A stretch of DNA of 64,000 nucleotides from UBA4408 sp002389785 (GCA_035438985.1 DAORJK010000001.1:372001-436000), one strand, 5' to 3'. Shown: positions 53,390 through 62,565, counted from the stretch's first letter. Notes: a model not told the origin generated them from the letters alone. Numbers and translations: made by a program.

Positions 53390-53902
53390 TTATTGCTTGC
53401 TGTAAGTTACCGTAAGTGTATACATTACCCCAGTTCCAAAATCCATTTGCTGAGTACCCTTTAAGGTGTTGGCATCTAACTGCAGAATTGTAAAATCTGA
53501 GCTGTTTGAAGTACCAGCATCCATAGTTATTACAGTTTGTGCAGAATTAAATATCCAAGTTCCTGTGGTGGTAGCTGGCTCTGTTGCGCATTGAACTTTT
53601 GCATCAAGCACATACGAACCGTTGGTATTGAATACAGTAATATCATCAACACTACAAGGCGAAAGTTGAGCATAAATATTTGTTACCATCACACCATTTG
53701 CATTCCAATCAATTGCCGGATCACAGGTTAAGGCTGTTACTTTCCAACTTTTCCCTGTTAACAATTCTGTTTTTGTAGGAGCAGGTGCAGGTGTTGGTGT
53801 TACTGTTTCTTCTTCCTTATCCTTTTTACATCCTGAAAATAAGGTAGCAGATACTGCACCCATCATTAATAAAGCAAAAAGCGATGTCTTAATTTTTTTC
53901 AT
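53390..53902 (-). CDS. Lipocalin-like lipoprotein
   Basis: A 170-aa lipoprotein with lipobox LFSGC and acylated Cys25, followed by a Glu/Pro/Thr-rich tether (KKDKEEETVTPTPAPAPTK). The rest resembles a small lipocalin-like domain of the DUF4923/lipocalin_5 kind found in Bacteroidota, with LLTGKSWKVTALTCDP, ITVFNTNGSYVLDA, TTTGTWIFNSAQTVITM and LKGTQQM strands. It is a stand-alone gene with a strong terminator. The ligand is unknown. Confidence 0.8.
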   Translation of the reverse strand: MKKIKTSLFALLMMGAVSATLFSGCKKDKEEETVTPTPAPAPTKTELLTGKSWKVTALTCDPAIDWNANGVMVTNIYAQLSPCSVDDITVFNTNGSYVLDAKVQCATEPATTTGTWIFNSAQTVITMDAGTSNSSDFTILQLDANTLKGTQQMDFGTGVMYTLTVTYSKQ

Positions 53903-54100
53903 GTGATTTTTTTTTAGTTGATATGTAAATATAACTCCATTTAATTTGGTCGTTTTTCAAAAATACTAAAATTTTAATTCAATTATCATAAATTTCCAAC
54001 ACCACTTTTTCCCTGGCATGTTCAATACACATCCTTATTTTGTAAAAATTGAATCTGTAGTACACTTAAATCAAGCTTCGGTACAAACAAAAAAACCATG

Positions 54101-55015
54101 CTATTTCTTAAGTAGTTTTAAAGGAAAGGGTAATCGATTAATTTTTAAGTGCAAGTACTCGCACTCCTTAGAACCAAAACTTTTGTAAAATCGAGCCAGA
54201 TTCTTGTCGTTAGAGCCTTCAAAGTCAAAGGTTAAATTGCGTTGCGAATTTTCTTTAATAAAATGATCAATTAAAAAAGGCATTGCACCATTTTTCTTTG
54301 CTGTGGCATTCGTTGCCGAAAAAAGGAAAATTACTTTAGTGTGACTTTGTACAAAAAAAGCACCGGCACAAAGTTCTCCTTTAGGAGTAAATACACCCCA
54401 ACTTGCTCCACATCCTGCAGCAATACTATGATTAATAAGTTGTTGAATTTGACGGTATTCCTTTCCTTTTAAATGCTTTATATCTTTGCCCTTATTCCTT
54501 CTAAATAACTTTATTATTAAAGCTGGGTCAACTTTATATTCAACCTGTAACTTTTGTTTAACAGCCTTTGTAATATTACGAAGTGTATTTACAGTGTAAT
54601 GAGTTCTTAATGCAGGATAACTTGCTATTAAATCAAGTTCATGAGTTAAATTTGCTTTAGTTTTAAAATTAGGTGAATCAAGCGAATTATATTTGTTTAA
54701 GTTAATCTCAATAAATTTATAGCTAGTGGGTATTGCAGATAAGAACTCATCCACTTTTTGCGGACTAAGTCGACTTACTGAAAAAACTCCCAACTGTTGT
54801 GTAAACGCTGGTTGAAATAAATAATTTATGCCTAACTTTCTTCTACCTGTTAAAGGCATTACCGACACATAATCCTCCTCAACCAATGCATTCCAATTTG
54901 GACAAACAATATCTAAATACCAGCTGTATGCATAAATGTTTCCATTAAAAGAATTACGAATGCACGCATCCCAGCGAGCATAGTCTATTTGCGAATTCAA
55001 AAGAAATTGTATCAC
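54101..55015 (-). CDS. FemAB/GNAT-like acyltransferase of the glycan cassette
   Basis: A 304-aa protein with no TM or signal. It resembles the FemAB/BioF2-like acetyltransferase group: an N-terminal GNAT-like half (NIYAYSWYLDIVCPNWNALVEEDYVSVMPL) and a second half with AGAFFVQSHTKVIFLFSATNATAKKNGAMPFLIDHFIKE and FDFEGSNDKNLARFYKSFG. The latter motif is typical of FemAB-like proteins that transfer amino-acyl or acyl groups to cell-surface glycans. It follows the deacetylase gene by 6 bp and is the last gene of a three-gene cassette. The acceptor is unknown. Confidence 0.8.
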   Translation of the reverse strand: MIQFLLNSQIDYARWDACIRNSFNGNIYAYSWYLDIVCPNWNALVEEDYVSVMPLTGRRKLGINYLFQPAFTQQLGVFSVSRLSPQKVDEFLSAIPTSYKFIEINLNKYNSLDSPNFKTKANLTHELDLIASYPALRTHYTVNTLRNITKAVKQKLQVEYKVDPALIIKLFRRNKGKDIKHLKGKEYRQIQQLINHSIAAGCGASWGVFTPKGELCAGAFFVQSHTKVIFLFSATNATAKKNGAMPFLIDHFIKENSQRNLTFDFEGSNDKNLARFYKSFGSKECEYLHLKINRLPFPLKLLKK

Positions 55016-55021
55016 GTTACC

Positions 55022-56332
55022 TCACTGTTTAGTTGCTGCATATTCCAGCATTTCTAAATATACTTTGCTCCACCCCTTCCAAAACTTATATTCTGCAACA
55101 GTTTCATTGTGCCATAAACTAATAAAAGTTCCTTTTACCTTGTGCACCTCATCAATTATTTGTTTAATGCGAACTATGCTTTCTTCGGGACTTAACTGCA
55201 AATAAAAGTTGAGTGTTGCGTCCATTACTTGAAATGGATGCAGCCGCAATTTGGTTTCTATTTCAAGGTCCAGATCATAAAAATTAAAGCTATCGCAAAT
55301 GCTCGCCCTAAATCCTATTTCAGAAGCATAGCCCATTGTATAATCATCGGTGATGTCTAAATTTATAAGATTACGATATGTTTCCGGAAAAGTTAGCTTT
55401 AAAAAATGTTGACGACTTCTAATTATTTCTCTGTTCAATACTTTGGCCAAACCATGTACCTCTCGTTCAAGTTTATCAACTTTAAAATTTGAGTTGTAGG
55501 AAGGATGTATACCAACATCCGATGTATCAGCGATTGATTTAATTAAATACCTGAATCGTTGACTGCGTGTTGGAACATTTTTATCATTTAATCCATACGC
55601 TGCAAAAAGAAAAAAATAAATCGGATGCAAATTATACTTGGCATGCAAGTCGTGCAACAACTTATATGTGTCATAAGGATCTGCTTGCATACCCAGAATT
55701 ACTTTTGCTCGTTCGGCAAATTCTTTAAAATCAAATTTTGAGAAGGAACGCAAGGATGCCCCAATGCTGCGCATAAAACCTTTTTCACGAAAAGCGAAAG
55801 CATTGTCTATATCAATAGTAGGAATGTGCGAAAATTTTTTTATTGGAAAATTCACTTCAGGATACTTTACTGCCAGCAATTGCTTTATTTTTTCAGCCCA
55901 AATATTAACTAAGGGTAAATGCAAAAAATTATTCTGAAAAGCCAAACTTTCAAGTGCTTCAAATCGGTTGTGTTTGTCGTGAATAGTTGGCAAATATTCT
56001 TCATAACGACTAACCAAATAAAAACTTGCTGCAAAAGGATCAAATGGTAGGGTTGCACTTCTACTCGTTGGAAAAAATGCTTTGGTTCCTTCCCAATCAA
56101 AAACAGTGATCTCTTGATCCTTAATTCCTGTCTCCAATAAAAATGGTTTCGACATAAAAAAAAGTTCGTCGCCAAAAGCATGACCAGAATAATTTATTTT
56201 TGCTCCATCGTGTAATTTGAATTCATTTACATTGTCAGTCAACTTAACAGTTACACCCAAGACATCAGTAAAAATTAAACGAAAAATATACCGAATACGG
56301 TTATTTATTTTGGGTGTATATACTAGAATCAT
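55022..56332 (-). CDS. Divergent polysaccharide deacetylase family protein
   Basis: A 436-aa cytosolic-looking protein. The first ~160 residues form an extra N-terminal domain seen in Bacteroidota members of this family (GDELFFMSKPFLLE; PFDPFAASFYLVSRYEEYL). The NodB-like half has TIDIDNAF (172-179, acidic metal and base residues), GIHPSYNS (274-281) in place of the HSxxH metal motif, and a late SLWHNETV. Substrate is probably an N-acetylated sugar, given the UDP-GlcNAc epimerase directly upstream with a 4-nt overlap (ATGA). The incomplete histidine motif makes activity uncertain. Confidence 0.82.
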   Translation of the reverse strand: MILVYTPKINNRIRYIFRLIFTDVLGVTVKLTDNVNEFKLHDGAKINYSGHAFGDELFFMSKPFLLETGIKDQEITVFDWEGTKAFFPTSRSATLPFDPFAASFYLVSRYEEYLPTIHDKHNRFEALESLAFQNNFLHLPLVNIWAEKIKQLLAVKYPEVNFPIKKFSHIPTIDIDNAFAFREKGFMRSIGASLRSFSKFDFKEFAERAKVILGMQADPYDTYKLLHDLHAKYNLHPIYFFLFAAYGLNDKNVPTRSQRFRYLIKSIADTSDVGIHPSYNSNFKVDKLEREVHGLAKVLNREIIRSRQHFLKLTFPETYRNLINLDITDDYTMGYASEIGFRASICDSFNFYDLDLEIETKLRLHPFQVMDATLNFYLQLSPEESIVRIKQIIDEVHKVKGTFISLWHNETVAEYKFWKGWSKVYLEMLEYAATKQ

Positions 56333-57516
56333 TTCGACAAAGGTTGAATCGTAGATACTTCTGATTTAGCAGCAAATACAGCAAGCATTTCACCCGCAAT
56401 AAATTCTGCTGCTTTACCATCGCCAAAAAGCGGAGGAAAATTAATTGAATTGATGTTCAAATAAGAGTTAAAAGTGGAGGTAATTATTTCAAAATTAGTA
56501 TCGGCCAACTTAGCCGCTCCGCACTCAACAAGTTCTACCCATTCTGTTTGGGCTCGCAATATAATACAGGGTTTTTCAAAAAAGAATGCTTCTTTTTGAA
56601 CTCCTCCTGAATCTGTTATTATTAATCTAGCATTTTTTTCAAGCGCAATCATTTCTAAAAATGAAACAGGCGGAATTATCTTTAAGAGCGAATTCGCCAT
56701 TATTTCAGCATAAAGACCGGGAGAAAGATTTTTCTCTAACAATTTTGACGTACGAGGATGAAGGGGAATAATAAACGGTATTTTTTGCTGAACAGATAAG
56801 CTGTTAAAGGATTCAAAAATTGCACTCAATCGTTCGGGTTCATCGGTATTATTATTACGATGTATAGTAGCTAAAATAAAACTACTTGTTTGCAGGTTCA
56901 ATGTTTGTAAAATACTTGTTTTCTTTTCAGCAACTTTAGCGAAGTAAACACTATTGTCAAACATCACATCACCACAATGATAAATATTAGGTGCATCTGC
57001 AACAGGATGCTTGCTTTTATCGGTTTTAAATCCCTCCTTCACCAGGTTCGCATAACCAGCCTTTGTTGGAGAAAATAATAGGGTTGAAACATGATCACAC
57101 AAAATGCGGTTTATTTCTTCCGGCATTGCCTTGTTAAAAGAGCGCAAACCAGCCTCAATGTGAACTAAAGGAACATGCATTTTCGAAGCCGCAATTGCTC
57201 CTGCCAAGGTCGAATTTGTATCACCATACACCACCATACAGTCAGGCTTCTCACTTTCCAATATTTCTTCAATACCAATTAGCATGGATGCTGTTTGTCT
57301 ACCGTGAGAACCACTTCCTACATTAAGGTTATAACTAGGTTTGGGTATTTCAAGTTCATCAAAAAACACCAACGACATTGCTGCATCGTAGTGTTGTCCG
57401 GTATGCACAATAATTTCAGTAATCTGATCTGAAAAATTGTTCCTAATTGCACGACTAAGTGCTGCAGCTTTAATAATTTGAGGACGCGCACCAATAATGG
57501 TAAGTATTTTCAACAT
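56329..57516 (-). CDS. wecB: Non-hydrolysing UDP-N-acetylglucosamine 2-epimerase
   Basis: This enzyme interconverts UDP-GlcNAc and UDP-ManNAc. The 395-aa GT-B-fold protein has IIGARPQIIKAAAL at the N-terminus, VVYGDTNSTLAGAIAA, VHIEAGLRSFNKAMPEEINR, HPRTSKLL and ITDSGGVQKEAFFFEKPC, all expected for WecB/MnaA. It is first in a cassette with the deacetylase and FemAB-like genes, suggesting UDP-ManNAc or a derivative is used for a surface or wall polymer. Its start is 54 bp from radC. Confidence 0.95.
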   Translation of the reverse strand: MLKILTIIGARPQIIKAAALSRAIRNNFSDQITEIIVHTGQHYDAAMSLVFFDELEIPKPSYNLNVGSGSHGRQTASMLIGIEEILESEKPDCMVVYGDTNSTLAGAIAASKMHVPLVHIEAGLRSFNKAMPEEINRILCDHVSTLLFSPTKAGYANLVKEGFKTDKSKHPVADAPNIYHCGDVMFDNSVYFAKVAEKKTSILQTLNLQTSSFILATIHRNNNTDEPERLSAIFESFNSLSVQQKIPFIIPLHPRTSKLLEKNLSPGLYAEIMANSLLKIIPPVSFLEMIALEKNARLIITDSGGVQKEAFFFEKPCIILRAQTEWVELVECGAAKLADTNFEIITSTFNSYLNINSINFPPLFGDGKAAEFIAGEMLAVFAAKSEVSTIQPLSK

Positions 57517-57570
57517 GCTGTTGTATCAGTATTATGATTAAACAAGATTTGAAGTCAATAATGTAGACTC

Positions 57571-58272
57571 TTATGAGAGTATGCCTTCATCGGCAAAACT
57601 AAAAAAATTATTCCCTGCAATAATGATGTGATCAATAATTGCGATCTCAACTAATTTCCCTGCTTCTTTCAACTTTTTAGTAATTCTGATGTCTTCTTCA
57701 CTTGGTTTTAAATTGCCCGATGGGTGATTGTGACATAAAACAATAGCACTTGCAAGGTTTTCAATGGCCTGCTTAAAAATTATTCTAGCATCTACTACAG
57801 TTCCACTTACTCCTCCTTTACTGATGTTAGATTTACGGATAATATGATTGCTTCTATCTAAATACAATACCCAAAACTCTTCGTGCAACAAATCACCAAT
57901 TTCAGGTGCTATAACCTCAAAAACGGACTTACTGTTATTAATTTTAATACGTTGAGGACTTTCGATGATTTTCCTTCGCTTTCCTAATTCAAGGGCTGCT
58001 ATTATCGAAATTGCCTTAGCTTCGCCAATACCGTTAAATTTACATAGTTCAGCAACATTTAATTTTCCTAATGCGTTTAGGTCATTTCCAACTGAACTTA
58101 GAATACGTCTGGCTAATTCAACAGCAGTTTCATTTTTACTTCCAGAGCCAATTAATATTCCAATCAATTCAGCATCACTAAGTACGCTTCTCCCCTTCTC
58201 CAACAACTTCTCACGAGGTCGGTCTGCTTCTGCCCATTCGGTTATGGGAACTGTGTGTTTATTCGCCTCCAT
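57571..58272 (-). CDS. radC: RadC/JAB-domain DNA repair protein
   Basis: A 233-aa RadC. Helix-hairpin-helix-like N-terminal region (LCKFNGIGEAKAISIIAALELGKRR) and a C-terminal JAMM/MPN domain with HNHPSGNLKPSEED metal motif (HxH...S..D). Length is normal. RadC was named for a supposed role in repair, but its actual function is unsettled. It lies upstream of wecB in the same orientation, though it is not obviously part of the glycan cassette. Confidence 0.95.
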   Translation of the reverse strand: MEANKHTVPITEWAEADRPREKLLEKGRSVLSDAELIGILIGSGSKNETAVELARRILSSVGNDLNALGKLNVAELCKFNGIGEAKAISIIAALELGKRRKIIESPQRIKINNSKSVFEVIAPEIGDLLHEEFWVLYLDRSNHIIRKSNISKGGVSGTVVDARIIFKQAIENLASAIVLCHNHPSGNLKPSEEDIRITKKLKEAGKLVEIAIIDHIIIAGNNFFSFADEGILS

Positions 58273-58343
58273 GTATTCTGTTTCTAATTTAAATTTAGGA
58301 AGGGTTGAAAATAAAGAATTATTGCCTATTTTTTAAAAACAAA

Positions 58344-58371
58344 AAAGGCCTCCCTGCAAAGGAAGGCCTCA
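58344..58371 (-). terminator. Intrinsic terminator after rpsT
   Basis: The region forms a GC-rich hairpin (AGGCCTCC with GGAAGGCCT, one bulge), followed on the minus strand by TTTTTTGTTTTT. It begins 20 bp beyond the rpsT stop. Confidence 0.85.
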
Positions 58372-58390
58372 GTAATAAATGTTCAAAAAA

Positions 58391-58642
58391 TTACATTTTG
58401 CTAACGTGCTTAGTCAATTTAGACTTAATGTTGCCAGCTTTATTTTTATGAATGATGTTCTTTTTAGCCAATTTATCCACCATTGATATTACTTCAGGAA
58501 GCTTTTTAGCCGCTTCCTTTTTATCGGTAGTAGTTTTTAATGCCTTAATAGCAGTACGCGCAGATTTCGCTTGATAACGATTGGTTTCTCTTTTAGCATC
58601 GTTTGAACGAATTCTTTTGATGGATGATTTATGATTTGCCAT
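58391..58642 (-). CDS. rpsT: 30S ribosomal protein S20
   Basis: An 83-aa basic helical protein that binds the 5' domain of 16S rRNA. Starts MANHKSSIKRIRSNDAKRETNR, as in other bacterial S20 proteins, and has the late KKNIIHKNKAGNIKSKLTKHV. It stands as a single gene with its own promoter (58726-58755), a structured leader (58666-58681) and a terminator. Confidence 0.98.
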   Translation of the reverse strand: MANHKSSIKRIRSNDAKRETNRYQAKSARTAIKALKTTTDKKEAAKKLPEVISMVDKLAKKNIIHKNKAGNIKSKLTKHVSKM

Positions 58643-58665
58643 TTTTATTTGTTGTTTCAGCTAGT

Positions 58666-58681
58666 AGCCTTGCGGAAAGCT
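58666..58681 (-). promoter_or_regulatory. Candidate leader hairpin of rpsT
   Basis: On the minus strand AGCTTT-CCGC-AAGGCT folds into a 6-bp stem (one G-U pair) with a 4-nt loop, 24 bp upstream of the rpsT ATG. S20 is autoregulated in E. coli, so a regulatory leader is plausible, but the structure is small and not proven. Confidence 0.35.
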
Positions 58682-58725
58682 GCAAAGCTATTTGCCATAA
58701 TTAATTAAATTTTTAAATCGGGCTG

Positions 58726-58755
58726 CAAATATAGAAAATCTTTAGAAAACAACAA
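58726..58755 (-). promoter_or_regulatory. Bacteroidota-type promoter of rpsT
   Basis: The minus strand has TTG (58755-58753), a 19-nt spacer and TATATTTG (58733-58726), a perfect TAnnTTTG. The expected start site leaves a 5' leader of about 75 nt containing the hairpin at 58666-58681. Confidence 0.65.
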
Positions 58756-58874
58756 CATAAAAAAAATTTCAACCCTTTCGATGTTTATTTTTTGCGTTGA
58801 GGGCTTTTGTATGCCTTATTTTATCTTGAGCTAGTCATTAAAAAATATTAATTGATAGCCATCTTTAAAAGAAA

Positions 58875-58906
58875 AAACCCTTGAAAATTAATCTTTCCAA
58901 GGGTTT
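58875..58906 (-). terminator. Intrinsic terminator after tRNA-Glu
   Basis: AAACCCTTGAAA (58875-58886) pairs with TTTCCAAGGGTTT (58894-58906) with one bulge. On the minus strand a TTTTTTCTTTT tail follows. It lies about 16 bp downstream of the tRNA 3' end. Confidence 0.8.
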
Positions 58907-58921
58907 CTTCTTTACGTTTTG

Positions 58922-58993
58922 TAGCCCGTAGGGGAATCGAACCCCTGTTTCCAGGATGAAAACCTGGCGTCCTAACCCCTAGACGAACGGGCC
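58922..58993 (-). tRNA. tRNA-Glu (anticodon UUC)
   Basis: Read on the minus strand, the 72-nt gene folds as a cloverleaf. The acceptor stem is GGCCCGT paired with ACGGGCT (a G-U at the first pair). The anticodon stem CCAGG/CCTGG holds the loop TTTTCAT with anticodon TTC. The T arm is CAGGGG-TTCGATT-CCCCT. CCA is not encoded. A textbook promoter lies just upstream and a terminator downstream. An overlapping 66-codon frame is not a gene. Confidence 0.97.
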
Positions 58994-59022
58994 ATAAACA
59001 GTTCCTTTTTTCAAAGGGAGTG

Positions 59023-59053
59023 CAAATGTAGAATTTTTTTATTTCCATACAAA
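59023..59053 (-). promoter_or_regulatory. Textbook Bacteroidota promoter of tRNA-Glu
   Basis: On the minus strand TTTG (59053-59050), exactly 19 nt, then TACATTTG (59030-59023). This is a perfect fit to the consensus and the best promoter in the window. It starts transcription about 20-25 nt before the tRNA 5' end. Confidence 0.75.
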
Positions 59054-59100
59054 AAAATAATTCGGATGAAAAAAATTCTTTATTCGTTCGACTGGCTTAA

Positions 59101-61017
59101 TTAGTGCACCAAATTAATTCGCTTTATTATTCTCTTATTACCTACCAATAACTCAATAAAATATAATCCTGCTTGCTGCCTTGCAATATCTATTTCATAA
59201 ACTTCATTCGAAGGTACTAGATTTGATGTTTCGAAAACTTTGGCTCCTACTGAATTGTAAATGTTTATTTTTATTCCTTCAGATTGAGTTTCATCTAATT
59301 TAATATTTAGTTGACCATTGCTAGGATTTGGATAAACAATAACTCCATCTGCAATATCATCAAGCTTATTAACACTAGTATAGTTTATACAAACAATTGG
59401 TTTTACTGCTAATGCAACAGAAAGTCCCCAAGATAGGATTGAGTCTGTAAAAGGAACCCATACATTGTTACTCAACTTTTCATATGCTTTGCCTATACTA
59501 GTTTGACCTTCAATAGTGGTGAAAATTGAAATGGTATCTACCACAAGTGGATCAAATTCAAATCCTACATAAAATGAAGAGCTAACAGTTAATGGTGTAC
59601 TAAAATTAACTGTAGTATATTGATTCGAATTAATATCTGTAACTACTTGACTCAGACTAACCGGAACAGTTGCCATTACAGTTCCGGGTTTACCACCTGC
59701 AAAATCAGCCTTCCAAACTTTAATATTAAAAGTACTCGATGCAAAACCATAGGCTCTTGCAAACTTTAATTGTACACCATAAATCTTTTGTTGCGCTTGC
59801 AAAGGATTAAATTTTTCAGAAAAACCCTTGTCTCCAAAATCATTGGTTCCTGCAATGAAACCGCTGCCCGGCTGTCCAACATCTGCCGGTCTGTAATTTA
59901 CCAACGTATGCGCAGTTGTGTAATTTGCAAGGGTGTCGCAAGCAAGAGTTGGTGAAGGTAAAGTACAGGTTACATTCGTATTCGTCAATAAACTTGCTCT
60001 GGTTCCTGTAAGTGTGGCTACCATTCTGGTCTTCTGTCCTTCTGTAAACATTACCATACAGTTATCGTCTACATAATCCATAAAATTCATAAACATTTCA
60101 CCAGCTGTATTTCCGGCACAAACTCCTGGTCTCAAAGGATGGGTTTTACAACCATAATTTGCTTGTTGTGCAGGAGGAGTATCACTTACTAAATCATCTC
60201 CACATGTTGCATCACCCCAAATGTGTTTTAAGTTTAACCAATGCCCTACTTCATGCGTAGCTGTTCGTCCTAAATCGAAAGGCGCCGTAGCTGTTCCTCC
60301 CTTTCCAAAATAAGCATAATCCATTACTACACCATCAGTAGTTGGAGACCCTCCGGGAAATTGACCATATCCAAGCAGGCTGCCTTGTAAATTGCATACC
60401 CACATGTTTAAATACTGTGCAGTGTTCCATGGCGATTTTCCTCCGGTTGAATTCGATTTTACATCATTGGCAGTATTTGAAAAGCCCAATGTGTTAGTTG
60501 TTGCTGTACGTGTAATACCGTTGGTTGCATTTCCGTTGGGATCAACACTTGCCAAACAAAACTCTATTTCGACATCTGCAGCAATTGAGTTAAATGGAGA
60601 AGGAGCTGAACTAACATCTGTATTCTGTTTTCTGAAATCTTGATTCAATGCGGCTATTTGTGAATAAATTTGAGCATCACTAAGATTTTCGGAAGCATTG
60701 CTATATACTACATGCACCACCACTGCAATTTTGTGAATGGTTGAGACTTTATCGGCTGAGTGGTTATTCATTGCATCAATTCGTTGTTGGGTTTCCAACT
60801 CTATTAAATCCATTCGTTGTTTCAAGGCTGGATCCTTTGCTAATTGATGGTGCAAACTCTCCATGGTACCACAAGTTCGCTTTATAATCTTGTCACTGGC
60901 AACAACTAATGGTTTAGTGATTATGTTAGAGTTTGTTGCTGAAATTATTTGCTGAGCACTACTTTTTGTGAAGATTAAAAAGATAGATACAAACAATAAG
61001 GTGTAAATTTTTTTCAT
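59101..61017 (-). CDS. Secreted M43 (cytophagalysin-like) zinc metalloprotease with T9SS sorting domain
   Basis: A 638-aa protein. A signal peptide (about 1-21) and a propeptide-like region lead to the M43 pappalysin-type catalytic domain (about 95-335), with the zinc motif HEVGHWLNLKH (255-265) and a Met-turn region in NFMDYVDDNCMVMF. A beta-rich domain follows (about 360-555), then a T9SS type A sorting domain (VYPNPSNGQLNIKL). It is probably cell-surface or released and degrades proteins or matures other surface proteins. Its own promoter is at 61048-61078. Confidence 0.94.
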   Translation of the reverse strand: MKKIYTLLFVSIFLIFTKSSAQQIISATNSNIITKPLVVASDKIIKRTCGTMESLHHQLAKDPALKQRMDLIELETQQRIDAMNNHSADKVSTIHKIAVVVHVVYSNASENLSDAQIYSQIAALNQDFRKQNTDVSSAPSPFNSIAADVEIEFCLASVDPNGNATNGITRTATTNTLGFSNTANDVKSNSTGGKSPWNTAQYLNMWVCNLQGSLLGYGQFPGGSPTTDGVVMDYAYFGKGGTATAPFDLGRTATHEVGHWLNLKHIWGDATCGDDLVSDTPPAQQANYGCKTHPLRPGVCAGNTAGEMFMNFMDYVDDNCMVMFTEGQKTRMVATLTGTRASLLTNTNVTCTLPSPTLACDTLANYTTAHTLVNYRPADVGQPGSGFIAGTNDFGDKGFSEKFNPLQAQQKIYGVQLKFARAYGFASSTFNIKVWKADFAGGKPGTVMATVPVSLSQVVTDINSNQYTTVNFSTPLTVSSSFYVGFEFDPLVVDTISIFTTIEGQTSIGKAYEKLSNNVWVPFTDSILSWGLSVALAVKPIVCINYTSVNKLDDIADGVIVYPNPSNGQLNIKLDETQSEGIKINIYNSVGAKVFETSNLVPSNEVYEIDIARQQAGLYFIELLVGNKRIIKRINLVH

Positions 61018-61047
61018 AGCAGATTCTTAATTTTAATACCGAATAAG

Positions 61048-61078
61048 TAAAAATAAGTTTTATCTATTAAAATTCAAA
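61048..61078 (-). promoter_or_regulatory. Promoter of the M43 protease gene
   Basis: On the minus strand TTTG (61078-61075), 19 nt, then TATTTTTA (61055-61048), which differs from TAnnTTTG only at the last base. The leader is about 25-30 nt. Confidence 0.55.
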
Positions 61079-61092
61079 CAATTTTATCCAAA

Positions 61093-62565
61093 TCAATATG
61101 CTTTTGCAAACAATACTCTTTGTTTAGAAGGATTACCAGAATAGATGCAAATACCATCCTCCAATGGATTGTTAAAAGGTATGCAGCGTATGGTAGCCTT
61201 GGTTTCTTCTTTAATTTTTAATTCTGTTTCAACAGTCCCATCCCAGTGAGCAAACACAAATCCACCTTTAGTTTCGAGTACCTCTTTAAATTCTGCATAA
61301 GTGGCTACGTAACTTATCATCGAATCGCGATAATCAAGTGCTTTTTGATATAAATTATTTTGTATTTGGGTTAGTAAGTGCTCTAATTTGTTTACTAAAT
61401 CTGCTTGTTGCAGCGTCTCCTTCTCCTTTGTGTCCCTTCGAGCAACCTCTACCGTACCGTTTTCCAAGTCCCTAGCTCCAATCGCAACTCGAATAGGCAC
61501 ACCTTTAAATTCATATTCGGCAAATTTCCAACCCGGACGCTGTGTATCTCTATCATCGTATTTTACTCGAATATTTCTTGATTCCAATTCTTTTTTAATT
61601 TTTGTTGCAACTTCGCTTATTTGTGCCAATTGCTCTTCCCCTTTGTAAATAGGAACAATTACAACTTGTGTAGGTGCTAATTTAGGTGGCAACACCAATC
61701 CTTGATCATCGCTATGGCACATAATTAATGCTCCCATCAATCGGGTTGAAACTCCCCAAGAAGTTGCCCAAACGTAATCTAACTTTCCATCTTTACCGGT
61801 AAACTTAACATCAAATGCCTTTGCAAAATTTTGCCCTAAAAAATGCGAAGTTCCAGCCTGTAAGGCCTTCCCATCTTGCATTAATGCTTCAATACAAAAA
61901 GTTTCAAGCGCACCAGCAAATCGCTCATTTTCTGTTTTTATTCCCTTAATTACAGGTATGGCCATCCACTCTTCAGCGAAATCGGCGTAAATATCAAGCA
62001 TTTGCTTTGTCTCGGCTAATGCTTCCTCAGCTGTCGCATGCGCGGTATGACCTTCCTGCCATAAAAATTCAGCAGTTCTCAAAAATAAGCGGGTGCGCAT
62101 CTCCCACCTAACAACATTCGCCCATTGATTAATCAACAAGGGCAAATCTCTATACGACTGAATCCAACCTCTGTAGGTGTTCCAAATAATGGTTTCTGAA
62201 GTTGGACGAATAATCAGCTCTTCTTCCAATTTGGCGGTTTCATCTACCACAATGTCTCCGTTTTCACCATTTTTCAAGCGATAATGTGTTACCACTGCAC
62301 ACTCTTTGGCAAACCCTTCCACGTGACTTGCTTCCTTTGAAAAAAAAGATTTTGGAATAAACAAAGGAAAATAGGCATTTTGATGGCCGGTATCTTTAAA
62401 CATTTTATCAAGAGCTGCTTGCATTTTTTCCCAAATAGAAAACCCATAAGGCTTAATTACCATACAACCCCTTACCGCTGAATTTTCAGCCAAATCTGCC
62501 TTTACCACTAGCTCATTGTACCATTGTGAATAGTTCTCTTTACGCGTTGGAAATTCCTTGCTCAT
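61093..62565 (-). CDS. proS: Prolyl-tRNA synthetase (archaeal/eukaryotic-type, ProS type 3)
   Basis: A 490-aa class II synthetase that charges tRNA-Pro. It lacks the INS editing insertion of the long bacterial type, so it is the short ProS form used by many Bacteroidota. Motif 2-like VVRWEMRTRLFLRTAEFLWQEGHTAHAT and motif 3-like GALIMCHSDDQGLVLPPKLAP are visible, with the anticodon-binding domain (QVVIVPIYKGEEQLAQI) and the C-terminal zinc-type domain ending RVLFAKAY. A TACTTTTG -7 element is found upstream at 62627-62634. Confidence 0.97.
   Translation of the reverse strand: MSKEFPTRKENYSQWYNELVVKADLAENSAVRGCMVIKPYGFSIWEKMQAALDKMFKDTGHQNAYFPLFIPKSFFSKEASHVEGFAKECAVVTHYRLKNGENGDIVVDETAKLEEELIIRPTSETIIWNTYRGWIQSYRDLPLLINQWANVVRWEMRTRLFLRTAEFLWQEGHTAHATAEEALAETKQMLDIYADFAEEWMAIPVIKGIKTENERFAGALETFCIEALMQDGKALQAGTSHFLGQNFAKAFDVKFTGKDGKLDYVWATSWGVSTRLMGALIMCHSDDQGLVLPPKLAPTQVVIVPIYKGEEQLAQISEVATKIKKELESRNIRVKYDDRDTQRPGWKFAEYEFKGVPIRVAIGARDLENGTVEVARRDTKEKETLQQADLVNKLEHLLTQIQNNLYQKALDYRDSMISYVATYAEFKEVLETKGGFVFAHWDGTVETELKIKEETKATIRCIPFNNPLEDGICIYSGNPSKQRVLFAKAY

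Noticed and set aside
58848..59048. 66-codon minus-strand ORF
   Set aside because: It runs through the tRNA-Glu gene, its promoter and its terminator, so it is noncoding.
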